This document shows positions 17,879 through 27,700 of a DNA stretch of 64,000 nucleotides, in pieces. A program made the translations under genes and the position numbers. How positions within the stretch are numbered: the stretch's first letter is position 1; the number at the start of each line of letters is the position of its first letter. This DNA is from Natronolimnohabitans sp. A-GB9 (GTDB lineage Archaea > Halobacteriota > Halobacteria > Halobacteriales > Natrialbaceae), in NCBI RefSeq assembly GCF_030848565.1, contig NZ_JAVDDV010000006.1:1-64000 (forward strand). Direction: 5' to 3'. The notes under the pieces were generated by a model. The model ran no database searches and was not told where the DNA came from. It saw nothing but the letters and a program-made list of their open reading frames with translations.

Positions 17879-19660
17879 GTGGCCGCCCAGCAGTTCCTCG
17901 AGACCCAGTGCCACGAGTTCGACGCCTACCTCAATTTCGACGAGTACGGGCTGAAGCCGTACTACGGACTCACTACGTTCCGGAAAGAACACGACTGGGT
18001 CAATAACGGAAAGCCGTCGACGACGTTCGAATTCGACGGACAGGAATACGCAGCCGTCCTGGACTACGACGACCAGCCGATTCTCCCATGGTCCGATCCG
18101 TCCTACAAGCTCGAGACAGCGTACCTCTATCGCGTGTACGTCGTCTGCATGGACGAGACGTACGACGACAAGAGCGCCGACTCGAGCCAGCGGGTGAAAG
18201 GCGGTACGTTCACCATCTACCCGCGGTGGCCGGACATGAAGAAACGCGACGATGAGACGGGCGAGATCAGCAAGGTCAACGGCTACATGGATCTGGGTCG
18301 GCCGTATCTCACCGTCCGCGCTCAGGCGTCGAATATCGACTTCGCGAAGTACGTCGATCTCACGGCCGAGGCTTTCGCGGCGTTCGACGTTCCTCGTCGG
18401 TACTTCTCGAACCCGCACGAGTCGAGTAACGTCAACGACGCCGCAGTGTACGTCCGTCCGAAGCGCGACGTGTCCGGGCCGATCTACGCGGCCGACGGAC
18501 CGATCGCGCGCATTCACCAGCTGCTCGAGTCCGATCGATCGGGCTATCGAAAGCACGTCGAGGACAATCGGGAACGTCCCGGCGACCAGGTGACGACGAT
18601 GGTCGACTCCGAGCGCGCGGCGAAGCTCATTCGGGGCCACAAGATCGGAAAGGAGCTGAAGCACTACTACATGCGGAACCCCGACAACTACAATCCCGAT
18701 CAGTTCGGGTGGCATCCCAAACTCGAGGTATCTTTCCAGACCTCGATCACCGACGAGACGGTCTACTGGGACCGCGAAGACGCACTCGACATCGAACAGT
18801 GTCGGCGCGAACTCGAGGAGATGCTGATGAACGTTCTCGACTGGGCCGGTCTCGACGTGACCGGCGGCGACGAGTACCACGAGGACGCGTACTTCGGTCC
18901 AGAGCGTCGAAAGCGGCGTAGCCTGAAGCTCGTTGACTGTCCCCTTCCGGAGATCGAGAGTGAGCAGGAGAACGCCGTGATGCGTCTCTGGGGCGATATG
19001 AACGGAAGCGATCGGGAAGTCACCGAGCTGTTGCTCACGGATGGCGGTGAGATCTCGCCGAAGGACGCAGCCGAGAAGACCGGCTACTCCTACCGGACGA
19101 TCCGGCGAGTGGTCGACCGGCTCGAAGGCTTCGTTCGGCACACCTACGGGAAGCTCGAAGTCGAGAGCGACTTCGCTGCCCAGGAGATGCTCAAGCGCGT
19201 CAGATCGGCCGAGGAGCAGTTCCGGCGAACGATCGGGGCAACGGCCATGCAGGTCGCTGAAGACGCGTCTGGGTTCGAGAGCGGGCCGTTCGATCGCTTC
19301 AAGAACTCCTACGAGGTCGGCGTTCGTGAGACGGACGAGCGCAGCCGGAAGCTCCTGCAGGTTCGATACACGCCGGCCGATCGCGACGAGGGGCTCGAGA
19401 TCGCCCGTGAGGCGGTCACCAGTTACCAGCAGCAGTACGATGATGAACTCGGTATTAGCGGTATCTGGATCCAATTCGAGTATCCTGACGGATCGACCGA
19501 ACGGTTCCATCTCACGAACGTCTTTCAACTGTCGAAGGCTCGCGTGAACGTCAGCCGATCTCGAGAGGATCGTCCTCTCGACAGGACGCGGCGAAAGCTG
19601 CTCGAGGAGCGCGAGAACCTCCCGCGACGGATGAAAAGCCGAAACGCGCTCGGCGGCTGA
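17879..19660 (+). CDS. Large mobile-element protein with C-terminal-half HTH (DUF7845-like)
   Basis: A 593-residue protein next to the tRNA attachment site, resembling the haloarchaeal DUF7845 proteins found in integrative elements. The N-terminal two thirds is a mixed fold rich in aromatic residues (YLNFDEYGLKPYYGLTTF). A helix-turn-helix lies near residue 390 (ISPKDAAEKTGYSYRTIRRV), followed by a helical region and a beta-rich end. Replication initiation or element control is possible but not shown. The start is GTG at 17879; a five-codon frame, ATG at 17861 ending TAA at 17878, sits just before it and may give translational coupling. Confidence 0.6.
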   Translation: MAAQQFLETQCHEFDAYLNFDEYGLKPYYGLTTFRKEHDWVNNGKPSTTFEFDGQEYAAVLDYDDQPILPWSDPSYKLETAYLYRVYVVCMDETYDDKSADSSQRVKGGTFTIYPRWPDMKKRDDETGEISKVNGYMDLGRPYLTVRAQASNIDFAKYVDLTAEAFAAFDVPRRYFSNPHESSNVNDAAVYVRPKRDVSGPIYAADGPIARIHQLLESDRSGYRKHVEDNRERPGDQVTTMVDSERAAKLIRGHKIGKELKHYYMRNPDNYNPDQFGWHPKLEVSFQTSITDETVYWDREDALDIEQCRRELEEMLMNVLDWAGLDVTGGDEYHEDAYFGPERRKRRSLKLVDCPLPEIESEQENAVMRLWGDMNGSDREVTELLLTDGGEISPKDAAEKTGYSYRTIRRVVDRLEGFVRHTYGKLEVESDFAAQEMLKRVRSAEEQFRRTIGATAMQVAEDASGFESGPFDRFKNSYEVGVRETDERSRKLLQVRYTPADRDEGLEIAREAVTSYQQQYDDELGISGIWIQFEYPDGSTERFHLTNVFQLSKARVNVSRSREDRPLDRTRRKLLEERENLPRRMKSRNALGG

Positions 19661-19772
19661 GCGCCGCCTGGTGAGTGGCAACGCTATTTCTTCCCTTAAT
19701 TTCGTCTCTTATCGAGTGATTTTTGCGTAACTTCGCAGCTCGTCAGAGCAATCGCGTCGCTTCGACTCGATC

Positions 19773-19890
19773 GCCTCGGTGAGGCTTGCGTGAGAAACCG
19801 GACGCGTCGCGTCCGGGTCCCCCTTAGGACGTGTGGCTAAGGCCAAAGGACCAAACTAACCGCTACGCCTCCGCACCGCTGGAGTGGAAA
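19773..19890. ncRNA. Candidate structured RNA / hairpin cluster
   Basis: The 385-bp gap 19661-20045 has no gene. It contains four successive hairpins: GCCTCGGTGAGGC (19773-19785), CCGGACGCGTCGCGTCCGG (19798-19816), CCTTAG...CTAAGG (19822-19842), and CTCC...GGAG (about 19869-19884), followed by a run of seven G. Downstream the DNA turns AT-rich (19970-20040) and supplies the promoter of the CoiA-like gene. A structured RNA or an origin-like site is inferred; the strand is not assigned. Confidence 0.35.
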
Positions 19891-20045
19891 CAGAAGGGGG
19901 GGTCTCTACCGCCGAAATGGGCCCGCAAAGAGTCCCGAATTTAGCAGATCTGGACGCTACTATGTTCTATTACACCGAAAAACGTTATTAACATAATTTT
20001 AACCTATAGCAGACACGACACACATCCAACAGAGATTGAACCAGT

Positions 20046-21209
20046 ATGCCATATCTTGGAACCATAAACGGGAAGCGCGTTATTCCACCACAGGTCGAAA
20101 ATAACGCTGAAGTGACGTGCCCAGTTTGTGAGGACCCTATGGGGGTCGTCAAGTCGCACGAACGAGGTGGCGCGTTTATCTCACGTCATTTTCGTCATCA
20201 CGATCGAGAGGATCAGACCGAGTTCACGACCACTCACGGTCAGTCGACATTTGACGATCTTGGGAGCGGCGGAAAGTGTCCAGGTGAGTCGGATGTACAT
20301 CTTAAGATGAAGTCAATTGCTTATGCCCGGCTCAAGCACGATTTTCCCGACGCGACAGTCGAGCTCGAGTCAGGAGTGGACGAGCGAATCGCCGATGTCC
20401 TCCTGACCTTTGACGAGCCGTGTGCCCCCTATGGAAATGGCATCGCGATCGAAGCACAGTACCGGAACGAGGGGAAAGACATCGATGGCGTAACCGAGCA
20501 CTATCTGGAACGAGGATACAGCGTCGCGTGGCTGTACGAAGACGACTTTTCAGGGTACGATGTTGATCTCTCCGGGCTACACACCGTCTGGCCATGTGCG
20601 CTTCCCGATCGATCCGGTCTCGAAGGGTATCCCGATGTCACACGGTGGCTGAGACAAGAGAAGTCACCATCTGTCAAACTCGAGGTCCCAATTCCAGGAG
20701 AGTTCTGGGCATCGTTCGATAAGTCCGGTGAGTGGGTTCAGGTAGCACATCGATACCTCCGTCGAGGACGGTTTTCTCATAGCAGTCGTGCCTGGGTTAC
20801 TATTTCACGATCGCCAACCGGACAGTTGACGATCCAGATCGGAAAGAAAGACTGGGGATTCGGTGGCGATAAGCATCGTGTTACGGTCCAACTCGAACGA
20901 AGCGATTGTGAGGAGCTACGAAGCTTTGCGACCGAACTCGAGCACGAGGGATTTGAGTCGGAGCATCCGTCAGCGGACGAGCGTGAGGAATCGTGGTACG
21001 ATCTCACCACGGCTTGGTTTGTTGGATCTCAGAACGTCACCTCATGGCTCTCAGCATCTCTCTCACCCGATGACGAGATAGTTCTCTCACTCGGTAAGAA
21101 AACCGGGGGAGATACTGATCGCGTGAGTTTGCAAATTGACCAGACCGCAGTTGGTGCGCTTCGGAGTATCGCTGATCTGTTAGAGCAGGCGTTCGAACTG
21201 GAAACGTAG
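20046..21209 (+). CDS. CoiA-like nuclease-domain protein
   Basis: A 387-residue protein. The N-terminal zinc-finger-like CPVCEDPMG (about 26-34) and the HFRHH segment are followed by a PD-(D/E)XK-type core (about 80-170): CPGESDVHLKMKSIAYARL, ERIADVLLTF, AIEAQYRNEGKDI and YLERGYSVAWLYE. This order matches competence protein CoiA-like nucleases. The C-terminal half (about 200-387) is unrecognised and beta-rich, with two similar segments (IQIGKKDWGFGGDKHRVTVQ and LSLGKKTGGDTDRVSLQ). It converges on the TBP gene with 3 bp between stops. A DNA-processing or defence role is inferred. Confidence 0.65.
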   Translation: MPYLGTINGKRVIPPQVENNAEVTCPVCEDPMGVVKSHERGGAFISRHFRHHDREDQTEFTTTHGQSTFDDLGSGGKCPGESDVHLKMKSIAYARLKHDFPDATVELESGVDERIADVLLTFDEPCAPYGNGIAIEAQYRNEGKDIDGVTEHYLERGYSVAWLYEDDFSGYDVDLSGLHTVWPCALPDRSGLEGYPDVTRWLRQEKSPSVKLEVPIPGEFWASFDKSGEWVQVAHRYLRRGRFSHSSRAWVTISRSPTGQLTIQIGKKDWGFGGDKHRVTVQLERSDCEELRSFATELEHEGFESEHPSADEREESWYDLTTAWFVGSQNVTSWLSASLSPDDEIVLSLGKKTGGDTDRVSLQIDQTAVGALRSIADLLEQAFELET

Positions 21210-21212
21210 TCT

Positions 21213-21758
21213 CTAGAGCAGTGAGTTGACTCGAGATCGGAGATGGTCAAACGCATCGGTCGCGACATCGATATTCGGAGCACCAGTGATAACCACTTTG
21301 CCGTTCGCGAATAGCAAGATCACAGCAGCATACTCTTCTGGACGGTAGACAAGTCCTGGAAACTGCTCTGGCTCGTATTCAGTTGACTCAAGGCCGAGAC
21401 CAATCGAGAGTGCATTCAGGTTAACATCTGTTCCAAGTTCTGCAGTACTGACGATGTTCTGGACCGAAAATCCAGTCTCTTCGGGAGTCTCAATCCCGTT
21501 CAACGCGGACAGCTTATCTAGGAACACGTCGTTCGATTCCTCGAGCTGATCGAGACTCGAAGAACCAGTGATGATGTACTTCCCACTTCGGTAGACGGTA
21601 ATCAGCGGCCCGTCTTCCTCTAGCCGAACGTAGAGGCCATGATAATTTTCCGGATTGTACTCCGTATACGGAACGTCGAGATCAGCACCGAGTTGTTCAA
21701 CGTCTAACTCGAGGCCGAGACTACCAGATCCAACAACGTTAGTGATAGTAACCATCAC
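21213..21758 (-). CDS. tbp: TATA-binding protein in a defence-type operon
   Basis: A 181-residue TBP with both direct repeats. The second repeat is canonical: VQNIVSTAELGTDVNLNALS, EYEPEQFPGLVYRPEEYAAV and LFANGKVVITG. The first repeat is diverged: ENYHGLYVRLEE replaces the usual EQFPGLVYR, and TVYRSGKYIITG replaces LIFRSGK, so tyrosines occupy positions where TBP usually has DNA-intercalating phenylalanines. It is the last gene of a minus-strand run; its ATG overlaps the helicase stop by 4 bp. Promoter selectivity may differ from chromosomal TBPs (inference). Confidence 0.9.
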   Translation of the reverse strand: MMVTITNVVGSGSLGLELDVEQLGADLDVPYTEYNPENYHGLYVRLEEDGPLITVYRSGKYIITGSSSLDQLEESNDVFLDKLSALNGIETPEETGFSVQNIVSTAELGTDVNLNALSIGLGLESTEYEPEQFPGLVYRPEEYAAVILLFANGKVVITGAPNIDVATDAFDHLRSRVNSLL

Positions 21759-24718
21759 TCTACCTCGCCGTCTGGAATGACGAACGCAGCGGACACCAAG
21801 TCTGGCTCTTCCGGTGTGACGTGTTTCTCCTCTTCGAGGCGTTCCAGTTCTTTATCACGTTTCCGACGGAGTGATTCGAGTTCTCGTTTCGCGTTTCCGA
21901 TCGGAGCAGACATATCCTTGCCCTCCTCGTCGCGTTGTTGGTACGTCTCGAGTCGGTCCTCCCATTCGCCGATTTCCTCCTCGAAGTATCGCTCTGCATG
22001 CTGGCGCTTGATCGCTATCTCACGTTCACGTTCTTCACGGGCTTCGTCTGCAAACGACTCGACTTGAGTCCATGCTTCCATCTGTGCTTCTTCATGGAGA
22101 TCGTCTACAACCGATGCCAGCCTCTCGAGACTCTGGATAGATGTCGTCTTCTCTGGAGGAAGTGTATCGACTATCTCAGGAGTACTGGTAGTGACCTCGC
22201 CATCGGTAGTGACATACAGCGGCACAAGCTTCTCAGTGACTACATCGCCTGCTCCTGAGACGTAGCCCAGCCGGTAGGTGAAGAGAATCCCTGGTGACGG
22301 CTCGTCTTCGGCAGCGACTTTCACAGCGACCTGTCCCTGTACGTGGTCGGAACTGAGACAGAATTCGATGAGCGACTGGACCAATGGATGATCGAGCGCA
22401 ATGAAGTCGACATCATCCTTGTCCATCGCGATCTGTTTCGTAAAGGTTGCACTGTCGTACTGTCCTGCTACTTGGTCACCGGATAGAACGTCGGGAACGT
22501 CCAGTTGGTAAACGTCACCGCCAGAGCGTGCAGGGCCGGGCCGAACGCCCTTGATCGTCCCGCCGAACTCGTCGAAGAACTCCCGAACGAGAACCTCGAT
22601 GTCGGCTTCGCTCACTTCGCCGTGTTGACTACGTTCGATGACCTCGAGTACCTCCTCGTCCTCGTTCGAGAGGTCGAACCGATCTCGAATGAGAAACTCG
22701 TTCTCAACGGTTTCCAAGGCTTCCTTGCGCTCCTCTATCGTCGATTCGATGTCTGCCACAACCTCGTCTGTCGGCCTTCCTTCGGCAATAGCGGCCATGA
22801 TCGTCTCGTCCAGGTCAACGTCCTCTAGGACGCGCCCCATCACGTCGGAGCGCATCCCGAGATCGGATTCGATCTGGTTAGTCTTCTCAACGAGGAGGTT
22901 GAGAATTTCGCTCTCACGAGTGTCTTTGAAGAAGAGATTACGGATCTCGACCGTGTGTTCCTGCCCGTAGCGGTGGAGTCGGCCCATACGCTGGTCGATA
23001 CGAATCGGATTCCAGGGGAGGTCGTAGTTCACCATGATGTGGGCGAACTGGAGATTGAGCCCCTCCTGGGCTGCGTCGGTCGCGAGCATCAGGTTTGCCT
23101 CTTCCTCGAACTTCTCCATCTCCCGCCGGCGTCGCTCCTGGTCTAAGTCGCCGTATACCTGTGCAATGTCGTGCTCGGGAAACACCTGATCGCGAAGGTA
23201 TTCGAGTGTGTCCGTATACTCGGTGAAGATGAGGATCTTCTCGTCGGGATCCTCATCCAGAATGCGGTCGACGAACTTGCGAAGTAGTTGTGCCTTCGAG
23301 TCAGTTTCTATGGCTTTGGCCTGTTGCCAGAGCTGTTTAACCCGGTCTAGTTCTTCCTGTATTTGCGACTGATTCAGGGTGATTGTAACAGTTTCAAGGG
23401 CCTCTTCGACTCGAGAGCGTTCGGCTTCAGTCAACGTCTCGGGTTCGGTGCTGTACCGCGGGATGAGTTCCTGAACGTCGTCGGGAAGTTCCTCGGCAAC
23501 GCTATCGTTCTGGATCGCCCGCATACGGTTCTCCAAGGATTTTCTGATCGCGTGGACGCTCGAGACCAGCCGCTTTTGGTAGATAACCATCGTGAAACCG
23601 GCGGCTTGGTTCTCCTCCTGCTGAGCCAGGTTGTAGTACTCGCGGATGTACTCGGTGACATCGTCGTAGAGCTGCTCCTCTGCATCGGACATCCCGACGC
23701 CTAAGGCCTCGATATTCTTCTCGGGGAACATCCGCGTCCCATCAGTATCGTACATCTCGTCTTTCAGCCGGCGGATCATCAGATCATCAAGGCCGTCGGG
23801 ATGGATCTGGGACTCGTGGCTGAACCGGTAGGGATCGAGCAGGCTCACGAGGAAGTAGAACTGGTCGGACTTGCCCTTGTGGGGAGTTCCAGTCAGCAAC
23901 AGGAGTGCGTCGGAGTTGTCGGCGACCGCTTCGCCCACCAGATATCGCTGCGTTCGTTCGATTGAGTCGTCACTCGATCTCCGAGCCGTTAGGTGGTGGG
24001 CCTCGTCAAAGACTGCAACATCCCACTCCGGCTCGAGGTTCTCGAGTGCATCGAGCACGGAAACCCTGTCGGCGCTGGGATCGTCGGTCGTCTGCTTCGC
24101 GAAGTCGATCGAGGTAATGATAAGATCCTCTTGTGCCCAGACGTTCTGGTTAGGATGGGACTGGCGATACGTCTCGACGGTTTCACGGTCGTAGATGACG
24201 AAGTTCCGGTCGAACTTCTCGCGCATTTCTTCCTGCCACTGGACGGTCAGCGGCGCAGGCGCGACGATGAGGACTCGATCGGCACGACCTCGAGCGATGA
24301 GCTCCTCGATAACCATACCAGCTTCGATGGTCTTCCCGAGGCCGACCTCGTCACCGATGAGATACCGGTGGTCGTAGGAGTTCAAAATCTCGTAGGCCGC
24401 CTTGACCTGATAGGGCTCGATCTCGATACGGTTGTTCGTCAGCGATAGGAAGCGGTCGTACCGGTAGGCGAGGTTGAGCCGGGTTGCCCGCTCTCGGAGG
24501 TCGTGGTGAACGGGCGAATCGGCCTGTCCGGCGGCGAGTCGGTCAACGAGCGAATCGAGTTTCTCGATATGGGGTAGACCGCTGGGGAGTTTGCGGAGCT
24601 GCCCCTCCGAGGTGTAGACATGGAGGAGGTGACCTCCATTGGGGCGTTTCTCGATTTTCGTAATTTCACCACGCCCGCCGGCGAACTTGACGCGGTTGCC
24701 AACCTCGAAGTCAGTCAT
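21755..24718 (-). CDS. SNF2-family helicase (DrmD-like)
   Basis: A 987-residue SNF2/Swi2-type translocase. A small N-terminal barrel-like domain (FEVGNRVKFAGGRGEITKIE) precedes the helicase core: motif I GDEVGLGKTIEAG (about residues 122-134), DEAH in VAVFDEAHHLT, motif III TGTPHKGKSDQF, and motif VI DQRMGRLHRYGQ. The C-terminal 350 residues contain long charged coiled coils. The size and domain order resemble DrmD of class 1 DISARM. It overlaps the methylase gene by 8 bp upstream and TBP by 4 bp downstream. It likely translocates on DNA for the partner nuclease-methylase. drmA, drmB and drmC are not present nearby. Confidence 0.85.
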   Translation of the reverse strand: MTDFEVGNRVKFAGGRGEITKIEKRPNGGHLLHVYTSEGQLRKLPSGLPHIEKLDSLVDRLAAGQADSPVHHDLRERATRLNLAYRYDRFLSLTNNRIEIEPYQVKAAYEILNSYDHRYLIGDEVGLGKTIEAGMVIEELIARGRADRVLIVAPAPLTVQWQEEMREKFDRNFVIYDRETVETYRQSHPNQNVWAQEDLIITSIDFAKQTTDDPSADRVSVLDALENLEPEWDVAVFDEAHHLTARRSSDDSIERTQRYLVGEAVADNSDALLLLTGTPHKGKSDQFYFLVSLLDPYRFSHESQIHPDGLDDLMIRRLKDEMYDTDGTRMFPEKNIEALGVGMSDAEEQLYDDVTEYIREYYNLAQQEENQAAGFTMVIYQKRLVSSVHAIRKSLENRMRAIQNDSVAEELPDDVQELIPRYSTEPETLTEAERSRVEEALETVTITLNQSQIQEELDRVKQLWQQAKAIETDSKAQLLRKFVDRILDEDPDEKILIFTEYTDTLEYLRDQVFPEHDIAQVYGDLDQERRRREMEKFEEEANLMLATDAAQEGLNLQFAHIMVNYDLPWNPIRIDQRMGRLHRYGQEHTVEIRNLFFKDTRESEILNLLVEKTNQIESDLGMRSDVMGRVLEDVDLDETIMAAIAEGRPTDEVVADIESTIEERKEALETVENEFLIRDRFDLSNEDEEVLEVIERSQHGEVSEADIEVLVREFFDEFGGTIKGVRPGPARSGGDVYQLDVPDVLSGDQVAGQYDSATFTKQIAMDKDDVDFIALDHPLVQSLIEFCLSSDHVQGQVAVKVAAEDEPSPGILFTYRLGYVSGAGDVVTEKLVPLYVTTDGEVTTSTPEIVDTLPPEKTTSIQSLERLASVVDDLHEEAQMEAWTQVESFADEAREEREREIAIKRQHAERYFEEEIGEWEDRLETYQQRDEEGKDMSAPIGNAKRELESLRRKRDKELERLEEEKHVTPEEPDLVSAAFVIPDGEVE

Positions 24719-27700
24719 CTTTTACTGCAGACTCAACGATTTCGATTTCCTCATCAGTTAGCCCGTAGAGATCGTAGACAATTTCGTTGATCTGTTGATC
24801 GACCTTCTCGATTTTCTCTTCCAGTTCGTCGGCGCGCTTGCGGACCTTGGTGTACTGCTCCAGTCCAGTTTGAATCTCGTCGATATCAGGCAGCGTCAGG
24901 TCCTTCAGACGATCCAGCGGCGAGTTCGTCTGGGTTGCGCCCTGACGGAACCCAGCAAAGCCTTCGGCCTTCTCGACGGCGACGGGGACGAACTCACACA
25001 GTAGCGTCTCTTCGGCGTCGGAGAGTCCAATGAAAGCCATCGCCTCGTAGGTCTCGAACTCCGATTCGGTAAGTCTGTCCCATCGGTCAGTCTCACGAGG
25101 GTCGTCTTCCTCTACCTTGTAGCTGATATCCACCGACAGCACCAATCGACCGTTGTCGTCCTTGAAGAAGACGTCCTCAATGCGTAGGCCATCGTACTCA
25201 TCCGTTGTCTTGGTCAGTGGTGTGTTCGCAACGCCCTCGAGTGGCATCTGCAGGTCTGCTAGGGTGCCACCTGTTTTCGACTCGGGCAGTTCGTCAGTTG
25301 GGATTCCAAGGTAGTCGAACAGGTTGAGGTTGAGGTTAGTCCTTTGATTTTTAAGATCGGATATTCTTTTCGCAAGCTCCTGTAGGCTTTCATCAGTTTC
25401 CGAATCTACCTCGCTCAAATTTGGAGCAATAGGCATATCATCAAGACTCTCTTGTGTAGTGTAGCCGGTTCTAGACCGCTGTTCTGTCTGCCAGTACTCG
25501 GATACTCTCGAATTTAATATTGCTGTAAGTCGGTAAAGATCTACTTCTGAATCAAGAGGTTTGAGTAGAGTAATATCACGCCGTTCGTAGTATTCTTGAT
25601 CCTCTACTGCATATGGCTGCCAATCATTTCCCCAGTTAGAATAGACTATCTTGGGTGTCTCGAATAGCTGCTTATTCCGTGGCCACTGCAGACTGTACCA
25701 GCTTATTTTATCATTTTTGACTTCTCTCCTATCCTCTAACTTGGACCTATATCGATTAAGGTGCTTCTCGATTTGCGGATATTGGTCGATGTCTACACTT
25801 GATGTCACATAGAGAACATATAGGTTGTCGGGATAGCCGATATGGTATTTGGATATGTCCGAGTTGCTATATGCTGGCTTAAGCAACTGGTGGTCTTCAC
25901 TAATCCCAATACGTTCTAAGTCATCATCATCTAAGAGAAACACGCCTTCTCCAATTTCAACATCTTCATTTTCGTAGTCTTCGTACGATTGTTTAGTTAC
26001 TTTATCTGGGTTAGGGACGATACCTTGTTTAGATTCAAGAAAATCAGAGAAGGTCTGTCCGGTATCTGGTAATTCTAATGAACCTTTTGCTAGTCCCTTT
26101 ATACCGTACCATTCGCTACCATCAGAAGGTAGATCGAATTCTTCATAATTATATGTCTCTTGGTAAAATAGGTCTTTTTCTCCTAGTAGTGACTCCGCTA
26201 CAGCGTTGTCTCCATACTTGTCTGAACAAATATACGAAAACGTGATATTCTCGGATCCAGAGTTATCGAATTTATAGATGAGGTTTTCCTGACCGGGTGC
26301 CTGATTGAATACTGTGAACCCATCGAACTCAAGAATTTCTCTAATGCTCGTCCTCTTTGCAATTTCATTACGGAGATTTTCTGCGCTATTAGCTTCAGGC
26401 CAATAGGATGTAGTAATCATAGATGACGTTCCAGAGCTATTGGATAGTTTAATACCTAATAATACGAAGAAATATAGCATATCCATCCGTCCTTGATAGC
26501 ATTCCTTGACGATCGAACAGTTCTTTAGAAGCTCAAATGTCTCTTTTCTTTCTTTTTCTCCCACGTACGGTGGATTCCCAATTACCGCGTCGAATCCGCT
26601 TTCCTCTTTGATCTCCCCGTCCTGCTGGTAGAACGCAATCGGGAACTCAAGTTCCCAGTGGAAAAAGTTCTGGTTTTTGGCCATCGCCTGCGCAGAACAA
26701 TACCAGTCCTGATCTTCGATGTCAATCCACGAGTCGTCACGTAGTGCCTCAGCCATGCGCTCGTAAGCGTCGTCTGGAACGTCAAGGCCGGACTGTTCGG
26801 CAGTATGGACATTTGCCATGGCGATGAGATGCTGGTATAGCGGGTCATCGCGCACCTGTTCATAGACTGCCTCCATCTCCTTGATATCGTCCAATGTCTC
26901 GTTGTCGATGGCGAGCAGGTCCTCGAACTGATCGGTGACGTGCTCCAACGCCTGCCGGCGCGTTCGGTCGAACGACTCTTGCAGGGTTAGCTGTCCTTCT
27001 TCGATGTCGGCGTCAGGGTCGCCGTTGTCCAGTACAGTCTCGATGTCGCTGCCCACAAGCGAGTTGCCAGCCTTGAGGTGGTGATCGAGGAACGCGAGCG
27101 GCTGCTCGGCGGCGAGCGTCCGCAGCCAAAGCGATACCTTAGCCAATTCGACAGCGAGCGGGTTCAGATCGACACCGTAGATACAGCGCTGGGCAACCTG
27201 ACGGCGAGCCCAGTTGATATCGTGCTCCTCATCGACCGTCTCGATCCCCTGCTGGGCTGCCTGCTTCTCTTGAGCGTCGATGATCTCGCGAGCCAGATAG
27301 TCGATTGCGCTCGTTAGAAAGTGACCGCTCCCCATTGCCGGGTCAAGAATCTTCAACTCAAAGATACGCTCCGCGAACTCTTCCGCGAACCCGCCCTCGT
27401 CGTATGCGCTTTGGCCAGCGAGATCCATCCGGATATCTTCGACGATCGGCCCCAGCGTGTTCTCAACGATGTACTCGACGACGTACTCTGGTGTATAGTA
27501 CGATCCTGTGGCCTTCCGCTCACCGCTGTCGGTCGTCAGGTATACCTCTCCCTCCTCGACGACAACGTCGTCACCCTCGTCGGGAATCACGTACTCGCCG
27601 TCCTCGAGTGCCAGCGGCTCGTCGGCGACGTTAAGTTGGTACTCGAGCAGCCCCTCGTAGATGCTTCCAAGATGACGCACGTCCAGCGAGGAGTAATCGA

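Noticed and set aside
17858-19681. A 607-codon open frame on the minus strand opposite the DUF7845-like gene
   Set aside because: It is the complement of a real gene in GC-rich DNA; the composition is implausible (R/V-rich without motifs) and the plus-strand gene has an HTH and natural acidic character.
19661-20045. RNase P or SRP RNA gene
   Set aside because: The hairpins do not show the conserved cores of either RNA, and the location inside a mobile element argues against it.
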